Shown piece after piece: positions 25,687 to 32,260 of a stretch of DNA of 32,260 nucleotides (position 1 is the stretch's first letter; every line of letters begins with the position of its first letter). This DNA is from Flavobacteriaceae bacterium. GTDB lineage: Bacteria; Bacteroidota; Bacteroidia; Flavobacteriales; Flavobacteriaceae. The notes under the pieces are model-generated. The model searched no databases and had not been told where the DNA came from. It was given only the letters and a program-made list of their open reading frames with translations. The stretch spans positions 1 to 32,260 of the forward strand of contig CANFHF010000023.1 in assembly GCA_947446635.1 (NCBI GenBank), written 5' to 3'. The position numbers were made by a program, and so were the translations under genes.

Positions 25687-28600
25687 ATGAAAAAAAAATT
25701 ATTTAGTCAAAAAGGGCTAAAACATCTTTTTTACAGTGTGTGTTTACTACTGTTGGGTGTTAATGCGAGTTGGGGGCAATCGACAGTTACTTATACTGCC
25801 AATGTCGCTGGAGTTACCAAATGGACTTGTCCTGCTGGTGTAACCTCTGTTCAGGTAGAAACTTGGAGCGGTGGTGGTGGTGGTGCTGGTGCATCAAGCT
25901 CTACTAATTTGTATGCTGGTGGTGGTGGTGCCGGAGGGAACTATGCTAAAAATAAAGCAGTTACCGTGGTGCCAGGTCAAGTATACAACGTGACTGTTGG
26001 AGCCGGAGGTACAGGAGGAAGTACTAGTTCTAGTGCTGGTTACGGAGGTTGTGGTGGAGCCACTTCCTTAGCTGTTGATGGCGGAGCTACTTTATTTTCT
26101 GTGACCGGAGGAACCGGAGGACATGGTGGTGGAGCTAGTTATAAAAATGGTTTTGGTGGAGCTAATGGTGGTTCTTTATGGTATACCACTGTTGGTACTG
26201 CAGGTGCCTATACTCTTGCGCCAACAGCAGTTGTTATTGGAACAGCGTGGACGGCTTCAGCTACTGTTAGCTTAAATGATCAAGTTTTTAATGCGGGAAA
26301 TTTATATACTGTAACTACTGCAGGTACTTTAGGTACCGATGCTCCAATACATACTTCTGGATTAGTAGCTAATGGTTCAGCAACTCTTGCTTATGCCGGA
26401 GTCGCTGCTACTGCCTCTTGCAGTTTGTCAACTACATCTCCTTTTGGTATTTCATATGTTAATATGACTAATGCTGGTAGTGGTTATTTAACTGCTCCAA
26501 CCATTACCTTTGTAGGAGGAACATATACAGCAGCTGCTTTAGCAACTGCTACAATTAATCCTTTTACTGTTGTTAACACTACGGGCACTTTTACTTCTTA
26601 TTTAGGAGGAAATGGTGGCGTGGGTTCTGAGTATATAGCCTTGAGTACAACTAATACAAGTGGAGGCGGAGGTGGTTCTGCAGGAACAGCTAGTAATGGT
26701 AATCGTGGAGGTGCTGGAGTTTATGGAGGTGCTTTAGCCGTTACAGGCGGTGGAGCCGGTGCTGCTGGTTTAGGTGGTGGTGGCGCTATTGGTACTACAG
26801 GTATTACAGCCACTGAATTAGCTGGTGGTGGTAGTGGTGCTACTGCTATGTCAAAAACGGGTGGAGCAGGTGCTGCTGGAAAAATAGTGATTACTATTCT
26901 TGATGCAGTTGCGCCTAATGCTGTGGCTTCGGCTACTATATCGAATCCTTTAAATACTACTTTACAAGTAAATTGGGTAGCTTCAACAAGTCCTGATGTT
27001 ACAGGATATGTGGTTGTGGCTTACGCTAACACGAATCCAGCTGTTGCTAGTCTTGTTGCTGGTACAACTTATGCTCAGGGAGATACTTTTGGCGATGGAA
27101 CGGTATTATATATTGGAACTGGAATCTCCACTTTAAGTGCTGGATTGATTTTAGGGAATACCTATTACTATAAAGTATACGCTTATGATGCGGCTCTTAA
27201 TTATTCAGCCGAAGTAGAAACTTCAGGAACGACAATTGATGCGGTAGATGATACCCCTCCTGGAAATCCAGGAGTAGCTTCTATCTCAAACCAAACCCTA
27301 ACTACATTAACTACAAGCTGGTTGCCAGCTGCAAGTACTGATGGTGGTGGGTATATGGTGGTTCGCTATTCTGGTGATCCATCTGTTGAAACAGGTGGAA
27401 ATCCAGTACAAAAAACGACATATTTGATTGGAAATGTAATCGCTACAGGAACTCCTCCAGAAGGTGTTCTGGTTCCACTTAATGGAAAAGTGGTTTATGT
27501 AGGTACTGGTTTATCTTGTGTTACAACAGGTTTAAACCCTTCGGACAACACTTATTTTAAGGTATATACTTTTGACCAAGATCATAACTATTCTCAAGCG
27601 TCTACCGTTACAGGGAAAACAGCAACGCAAATAGTCACTCCAGTTGCTTTGGCTGCAACTAGTCCTACTGCTAACGGTTTTACTGCTAACTGGGAAACTC
27701 TTAATGCTGGTGGCTATAGTATTAATATCTATAAGGATTCAGGTGCTGCTCCATCAACTATTGTAGGTTGGAATGTTACCGATGGTACTCAAACTGCTGC
27801 AGATTTTGTAAGTCCAGATATGGGAAATTCTAACAATAGGTCAAATAAATTGACTCAAAATGGAGGAGCTTCTTTTAACACAACGGTATCTGGAAGTACA
27901 GGTACTGGTTTTGCCGCTAGAGGGGCTACTTACTATTCTACTTACTTAGTGTCTGGTACAGAGGAAGTTTCAGATGATGATATCCCTGCTAATGTAGCTG
28001 TTTATGCTAATGCAAAAACTGCTCCGGATCGTTATTTTCAAATAGAGGCCAATACGTTAGGTTATAAAAATGTAACCCTATCTTCTGCTCAATATTCTGC
28101 GTACACTGCTTACAAAGCTGCTGTTATTGAAGATTTAACTGCAGTACCCCCAATTGCTGGTTCCCCTGAAGTTCTGGCCTCTGTAGGTTCAGGTCCAAGA
28201 GATTGGAAATTACAATATAGTAGTACGGGTACAACAGGTACATTTAAAGATCTAGGAACTTCGGTTCAATTAGCTTCTGCTTTATGGGATACAAGTGTAA
28301 ACAACTTGACTTTACCTGCCGAATGTGATAATAATCCGAACGTAGTTATACGTTGGGTTCAGTCTTCATTTTACAATACATTGGGTAATGAAATGACTAC
28401 TCCTTCTACTGGAGGAACCTCTCGTATTGACAATATCCTAGTTAAAGGAACTCAACTTACTTTGGTAAAAACACAAAATAATGGCGCTAATGCCGCTATT
28501 TCAGAAGTTGTTACAAATTTAGATACAGGGTCTTATTACTATGACATAGTAGCTAATAAAGACAATTCTACTTCTCTTCTTACTAATGTTGTTTCTACCT

Positions 28601-31600
28601 ATGTAACTTCAGCACATTCTGCTTTAATTGCGGCGGCTACACTTGCACAATTAGATGCACCGGTTGCTACGGATATGAGTAATTCTACTGAATTTGGCTT
28701 TACTGCAAATTGGGGTGCCGTTGCTGGCGCCACTGATTATGCTTTGTATTTGTATGTTTCAAATGCATCATCCAATATCGTGGGTTGGTCTTTTTCACCA
28801 ATTTCTGTTTTATCTTCAACTACTTCTGGTTTAACAGGTGTTACTTTAGGAACTGCCAATGCTGGTATTGTCGTTGGGCAAAGTGTTTCGGGTACTGGGA
28901 TTGCTTCTGGTACAACGGTGTCTTCAGTTAATGGCACTAATGTTGTATTGTCTTTAGCTGCAACTGCAACTACAGCAAGCACTAGCTTGATCTTTACTCC
29001 AACATCACTTGCTGCAGATGTTAAATCTACAAATAACACTACGAATACCATTGTACAATCAAAAAGTACTGCCGGGCTTACACAGGTTCAATTCCCAACA
29101 GGTACATATACTACTTGTGTTACCGCAACAACCTCAACTTGGCTACCTATTACAGATCCTATTACTTCTGTTGTTTCTGCTTCGGGTTCTAACTGGGAAA
29201 TTCAGGTAAATACTCTTGGATACAAAAACACAACCGTGTCTTCTAAACAATATGCTTCTCAAGCTATAACTGCTGCTCGTGATTTTAAAGTGCAGTATAA
29301 AATTGGAGTTGACGGAACGTATGCTGATGTCCCATTAGCTACTATTACCGTTGCAAAAGACTGGACCACAGGGGTGTTAAACAATGTAGCGCTCCCTGCT
29401 GAATGTGATAACCAACCTTTGGTTTACCTTCGTTGGATTAATTACACCACCACAAATACAGGTGGTACGGGTGTCGTAACGGCAGGAGGAATTTCCTTAG
29501 ATGATGTTTATGTAAAAGGAACTACTTTAAGTCTTGTGACTAACTATCCAGTTACTGTTGCAACAACATCTAATGTTATTACTGGATTAACTCCAGGTAG
29601 TACTTATTATTATAAGGTAAAGGCTAATGGAGATTCTATTACATATGCTACATCCGTAATGTCAAATACAATTACCGGTTTTGTATATAATAACGATCCT
29701 ACAAATGCTGATTACAGAACTTCAGGTTCTGGAAGCTTAACTACTACCAGTATATGGGAATATTTTAATGGAGGTTTTTGGGTTCCAACTACTAGACTTC
29801 CTTTAGGAACTACTAATAACATCACCGTCTCTGCAGGTCATACTATAACTTTAGCAACTAACTTTTCTATAGCTACTGGAAAAACATTCACTGTAAACGG
29901 AACGCTTAATTTAGCAGGTTTTGCAGTTACGGGTGGCGGTACTTTTGCTTTAGCAACGGTTGCACCAATCTCTCCATCATCGGCTGCAGATTATGCTACT
30001 TTGCAATTAGGAAACAATGTTTCTATAGCAACAGGTATTGCAACTACTAATAAAAACCTTGCTTCAGCGACTAATTATGTTTACAATGGGGTAGGTGTTT
30101 TTCAAAACTTTACCGCTTTGCCAGCAACAATCTCTGGAAATATTACTATAAGTAATACTACAGGTGTTTCTTTAGTAAATCATACCGCTATTAATAATCC
30201 AGGTCAAGTTAGTGTGGCTGCGGGTTCTAAATTATGGTTTGGTGACGGAAATGTAGGTGTGGCTGGAACTACTGCAGGAACTTATAATCTTACTGGATCT
30301 GGTAAGTTTACTATAGGCAATGGCGCTACCTTAGTGGTTACCGGAAGTAAAGGATTATCTTATAATTCTGGAAACATGGCCATGATAGGAACTAGAACTT
30401 GGGGATCAGACATCAATTTCTATTTTTACAAGAATGATGGTTTTACGGTAATGCAAATGGGAGACCTTTTTGCTGCCAATGGTAATCCCTTAAATCTACA
30501 AAGCCCATCAGCTCCTGAAATCACGAGTATTAATCATCTTGTGGTGAATAATCCTTTTGGAGTTTATTTAGGATGTGCTATGTTACCAGCTAATACAAAT
30601 AATGTAACCAATACAATGGTTACGGATTTTGCCCCTGTTACGGATATCACTATCAAAGGGAATTTGATATTTACATCTGGTAAATTAATTGCCAATAATG
30701 GGACGTTAGAATTAGCCGAAGATGGAACTAACAAAACTTATGTAGCTTTTGACACTACCAACCGTGTTACTTCTGTTCCTTTAACTACAGGAACCGCTTC
30801 AGTAATCGTTGGAGGTTCTATTACAGGAGCTGGTACAGGAACGGCATTGCTTAATGGGTATACTAATGGAAAATGGGTTGTGGGTAATTTGAAAAAATTA
30901 ACCGCTTCAGGAGTTAGTCCATCATTAACCTATCCTATAGGAGATGCTACTACTTATATGCCTTTAGCATTGACTTTTTCAGGCACTACATCTGCTGCTG
31001 GTGGATTGACTGCTAGAACTAATCCTGGTGATCATGCTGCTATTGCTAGCTCTGATCTTAAAAGTACCAAAAGCGTAAACAGAACTTGGACCTTAACTAA
31101 TGATGCTTTAGCAGGTTTTGGTACTTACGGCGCTACTTTTAACTATGCGAGTACGGATAATGATGCTGGTGTTACATCGGCTAATTATGGAGCTCGTTTG
31201 TATAACGGTGCTGCTTGGTCAGCTATTGCAACTTCTGGTACTTCAGGTGCTGCTGCAACAGCTACTGGTATTTCAGGTTTTGGTGATTTTGCTATTGGAG
31301 AATTTGTTAGCGCGCCGGCTGCTGAATCAGCTTCTTATTGTGTTTTAGCTAACGCTACTGTTGCGAGTTTAGTAGCAACCGGAACAAACTTAAAATGGTA
31401 CGCTGATGCAACAGGAGGAACGGCTTTAACTTCAAATGTTGCTTTGGCTTCACGAACGTATTATGTTTCTCAGACTATTGATAATGTGGAGAGTTTAAGA
31501 ACAGCAGTAAGTGTAACAATACAAGCTGCTCCTAATGCAGGAACAAATGGAACACTTACCCTTTGTGCAGGAACAACCCCAAGCAATTCGGTATTATTTG

Positions 31601-32260
31601 CACAATTAGGAGGAAGCCCTGCTGCAGGAGGAACTTGGGCTAATTCAGGCTTAGTGTATACTTATACTGTAGGCGCTACTTCACCTTGTACAACAGCAGC
31701 AACAGCTACTGTAACTGTAACATTCCAACCAGCGCCTAAAGCAGGAACTAACGGAATATTAAGTTTAAGTGCTTCGCCTTCAGATGCAGCTTTGTTTGTT
31801 GCTTTAACAGGTGCAGATGCTGGTGGATCATGGAGTAGACCTGCTTCAGGTTATGTAGGAGTATATACATACACTGTTGCGGCTACCTCTCCTTGTACTG
31901 TAGCTGCTACCGCTACTGTAACGGTAACAGCAAGTACTCAAATCCCTGCAACTTTTCCATCTTTCTGTAAAGGTGCGACTATTGCTACAGCTACAGGATC
32001 AACGACTCTAAAGTTCTACAAAGCTTTAACAGGAGCTGCTGTTCCGGCAACTACTGCTTTGGCTACTGGAACATATTATGTTACTGAAATGAAAGGTACT
32101 GCTGAAAGCACTAGAGTTCCTAAATCAATAGTGGTAGATGCAGCATCTACTGTTGGTAAAATTACAGGATTTGCGCCTATTTGTAAAGGAACAAGTAAAA
32201 CACTTCTCTTGGGAACATCTGTTGGTTCAATCCAATGGCAATCTTCAACTACATCTGCTA
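25687..32260 (+). CDS. Giant modular exported protein, probable Type IX secretion cargo (C-terminus beyond window)
   Basis: One frame without a stop from the ATG at 25687 to the window end, at least 2191 residues. A signal peptide (residues 1-30, basic MKKK start, hydrophobic FYSVCLLLLG, cleavage likely before Q31) directs it to the Sec pathway. Order of regions: a glycine-rich domain (about 52-405) interrupted at 165-305; two FN3-like domains (about 419-517 and 521-648); two long diverged repeats (652-974 and 992-1331), each an FN3 split by a nested beta-rich module; a segment opening DYRTSGSGS that leads into a beta-helix-like region (1335-1715); a GDATTYMPLALTF/GFGDFAIGE module (about 1719-1870); an Ig-like domain (1877-1948); two PKD/Ig-like repeats (1949-2082); and further Ig-like domains with CKGAT/CKGTS openings (2086 on). 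Such arrays are typical of flavobacterial surface adhesins and gliding-related proteins. A C-terminal sorting domain is expected beyond the window but not seen. Ligand unknown. Confidence 0.9.
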   Translation, partial: MKKKLFSQKGLKHLFYSVCLLLLGVNASWGQSTVTYTANVAGVTKWTCPAGVTSVQVETWSGGGGGAGASSSTNLYAGGGGAGGNYAKNKAVTVVPGQVYNVTVGAGGTGGSTSSSAGYGGCGGATSLAVDGGATLFSVTGGTGGHGGGASYKNGFGGANGGSLWYTTVGTAGAYTLAPTAVVIGTAWTASATVSLNDQVFNAGNLYTVTTAGTLGTDAPIHTSGLVANGSATLAYAGVAATASCSLSTTSPFGISYVNMTNAGSGYLTAPTITFVGGTYTAAALATATINPFTVVNTTGTFTSYLGGNGGVGSEYIALSTTNTSGGGGGSAGTASNGNRGGAGVYGGALAVTGGGAGAAGLGGGGAIGTTGITATELAGGGSGATAMSKTGGAGAAGKIVITILDAVAPNAVASATISNPLNTTLQVNWVASTSPDVTGYVVVAYANTNPAVASLVAGTTYAQGDTFGDGTVLYIGTGISTLSAGLILGNTYYYKVYAYDAALNYSAEVETSGTTIDAVDDTPPGNPGVASISNQTLTTLTTSWLPAASTDGGGYMVVRYSGDPSVETGGNPVQKTTYLIGNVIATGTPPEGVLVPLNGKVVYVGTGLSCVTTGLNPSDNTYFKVYTFDQDHNYSQASTVTGKTATQIVTPVALAATSPTANGFTANWETLNAGGYSINIYKDSGAAPSTIVGWNVTDGTQTAADFVSPDMGNSNNRSNKLTQNGGASFNTTVSGSTGTGFAARGATYYSTYLVSGTEEVSDDDIPANVAVYANAKTAPDRYFQIEANTLGYKNVTLSSAQYSAYTAYKAAVIEDLTAVPPIAGSPEVLASVGSGPRDWKLQYSSTGTTGTFKDLGTSVQLASALWDTSVNNLTLPAECDNNPNVVIRWVQSSFYNTLGNEMTTPSTGGTSRIDNILVKGTQLTLVKTQNNGANAAISEVVTNLDTGSYYYDIVANKDNSTSLLTNVVSTYVTSAHSALIAAATLAQLDAPVATDMSNSTEFGFTANWGAVAGATDYALYLYVSNASSNIVGWSFSPISVLSSTTSGLTGVTLGTANAGIVVGQSVSGTGIASGTTVSSVNGTNVVLSLAATATTASTSLIFTPTSLAADVKSTNNTTNTIVQSKSTAGLTQVQFPTGTYTTCVTATTSTWLPITDPITSVVSASGSNWEIQVNTLGYKNTTVSSKQYASQAITAARDFKVQYKIGVDGTYADVPLATITVAKDWTTGVLNNVALPAECDNQPLVYLRWINYTTTNTGGTGVVTAGGISLDDVYVKGTTLSLVTNYPVTVATTSNVITGLTPGSTYYYKVKANGDSITYATSVMSNTITGFVYNNDPTNADYRTSGSGSLTTTSIWEYFNGGFWVPTTRLPLGTTNNITVSAGHTITLATNFSIATGKTFTVNGTLNLAGFAVTGGGTFALATVAPISPSSAADYATLQLGNNVSIATGIATTNKNLASATNYVYNGVGVFQNFTALPATISGNITISNTTGVSLVNHTAINNPGQVSVAAGSKLWFGDGNVGVAGTTAGTYNLTGSGKFTIGNGATLVVTGSKGLSYNSGNMAMIGTRTWGSDINFYFYKNDGFTVMQMGDLFAANGNPLNLQSPSAPEITSINHLVVNNPFGVYLGCAMLPANTNNVTNTMVTDFAPVTDITIKGNLIFTSGKLIANNGTLELAEDGTNKTYVAFDTTNRVTSVPLTTGTASVIVGGSITGAGTGTALLNGYTNGKWVVGNLKKLTASGVSPSLTYPIGDATTYMPLALTFSGTTSAAGGLTARTNPGDHAAIASSDLKSTKSVNRTWTLTNDALAGFGTYGATFNYASTDNDAGVTSANYGARLYNGAAWSAIATSGTSGAAATATGISGFGDFAIGEFVSAPAAESASYCVLANATVASLVATGTNLKWYADATGGTALTSNVALASRTYYVSQTIDNVESLRTAVSVTIQAAPNAGTNGTLTLCAGTTPSNSVLFAQLGGSPAAGGTWANSGLVYTYTVGATSPCTTAATATVTVTFQPAPKAGTNGILSLSASPSDAALFVALTGADAGGSWSRPASGYVGVYTYTVAATSPCTVAATATVTVTASTQIPATFPSFCKGATIATATGSTTLKFYKALTGAAVPATTALATGTYYVTEMKGTAESTRVPKSIVVDAASTVGKITGFAPICKGTSKTLLLGTSVGSIQWQSSTTSA
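25866..26175 (+). repeat. Glycine-codon-rich tract (GGT/GGA triplets)
   Basis: DNA encoding the first part of the glycine-rich domain. It has dense runs of GGT/GGA/GCT triplets, including six consecutive glycine codons near 25869-25886 and GGTGGTGGTGG again at 25918-25928. A second dense block lies at about 26590-26870. Base composition is G/T-rich and unlike the A/T-rich neighbourhood. Confidence 0.7.
26179..26601 (+). other. Insertion in the glycine-rich domain: carbohydrate-binding-like segment plus GSGY motif
   Basis: Encodes residues about 165-305, which are not glycine-rich, between two Gly-rich halves. Residues 188-243 show the spacing of CBM5/12-like modules: W at 188, then VSLNDQVFNAGNLYTVTTAG, then P and H before a second strand set. 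Residues 259-279 carry NAGSGYLTAPTITFVGG, a motif that recurs in phage tail and surface proteins. Assignment is by pattern only. Confidence 0.5.
27640..28608 (+). repeat. Long repeat copy A: split FN3 with nested module
   Basis: Encodes residues 652-974. It opens with PVALAATSPTANGFTANW (an FN3 first half), passes through IVGWNV, NTLGYKNVTLSSAQY, LPAECDNNPNVVIRW and IDNILVKGTQLTLV, and returns to an FN3 second half with LDTGSYYYDIVANKD. The matching order in copy B shows duplication at protein level, but the DNA has diverged. Confidence 0.75.
28660..29679 (+). repeat. Long repeat copy B: split FN3 with nested module
   Basis: Encodes residues 992-1331, aligning with copy A: PVATDMSNSTEFGFTANW, IVGWSF, NTLGYKNTTVSSKQY, LPAECDNQPLVYLRW, LDDVYVKGTTLSLV, and LTPGSTYYYKVKANGD. 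It carries an extra internal stretch (about 28820-28995) with no counterpart in copy A. Confidence 0.75.
31531..31932 (+). repeat. Two tandem PKD/Ig-like repeats
   Basis: Unit 1 (31531-31728) and unit 2 (31738-31932) each encode about 65 residues. Both open AGTNG, pass through a GG-WS/WA core and close with YTYTV-ATSPCT-AATATVTVT. Unit 1 has LCAG where unit 2 has LSAS, so a cysteine is lost in the second copy. Confidence 0.7.

Noticed and set aside
28737..29209. Open frames on both strands inside the giant protein gene
   Set aside because: Low-complexity Val/Leu/Pro-rich or Gln/Leu-rich translations produced by the Ala/Thr/Gly-rich coding strand; the main frame is continuous through them.
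25687..32260. CRISPR array or short-unit tandem repeats in the large gene
   Set aside because: The repeats are protein-level domain duplications with diverged DNA, not regularly spaced identical repeats with unique spacers.

Overview
The window looks like chromosomal DNA of a flavobacterium-type Bacteroidetes (Flavobacterium or close relative). Reasons visible in the sequence: low G+C with A/T-rich intergenic gaps, several TAnnTTTG-like promoter boxes of the Bacteroidetes type, the gene order parA-parB-DUF5683-dapB-lepB-wbqC, a two-gene methylmalonyl-CoA mutase, and a very large secreted protein made of FN3, glycine-rich and Ig-like modules typical of Type IX secretion cargo. No tRNA, rRNA, transposon, phage gene or CRISPR array was seen.

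Layout. (1) 1-7878, all minus strand: recF, a DUF2461 gene, a GT4 glycosyltransferase, murB, a GT2 glycosyltransferase overlapping an ECF-type sigma factor, lipA and gapA (C-terminus cut by the window edge). (2) 8022-14181, plus strand: a membrane-anchored TPR protein, ribH, mutL, two rhomboid proteases (the first coupled to mutL by an ATGA overlap) and a membrane endonuclease/exonuclease/phosphatase-fold protein. (3) 14189-19881, minus strand: parA, parB, DUF5683, dapB, an enlarged signal peptidase I, a four-helix-bundle protein that looks inserted, and a WbqC-family protein. (4) 20113-24983, minus strand: divIC/ftsB-like, the small and large methylmalonyl-CoA mutase subunits (overlapping by 8 bases) and an SDR whose active-site layout matches 2,4-dienoyl-CoA reductase. 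(5) 24984-25686: a 703-base divergent gap holding one candidate small ORF. (6) 25687-32260, plus strand: one uninterrupted frame of more than 2190 codons running off the window, encoding a modular exported protein.

How the genes fit together. The minus-strand housekeeping blocks join cell-wall precursor synthesis (murB, dapB), chromosome segregation (parAB), division (divIC), DNA repair (recF, mutL) and cofactor synthesis (lipA, ribH). The mutase pair and the dienoyl-CoA reductase-like SDR suggest acyl-CoA/propionyl-CoA metabolism. LepB would process exported proteins such as the large one at the right end. Three genes use non-ATG starts (TTG for the sigma factor, GTG for DUF5683 and mutA), each overlapping or close behind the upstream gene's stop, which suggests translational coupling.

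The most unusual material is in the large right-end protein: FN3 domains that appear split by a nested beta-rich module, present as a diverged tandem pair, and a glycine-rich domain interrupted by a carbohydrate-binding-like segment. MutL also stands out because the motifs that form its endonuclease site are degenerate. No complete new defence or mobile system was recognised.
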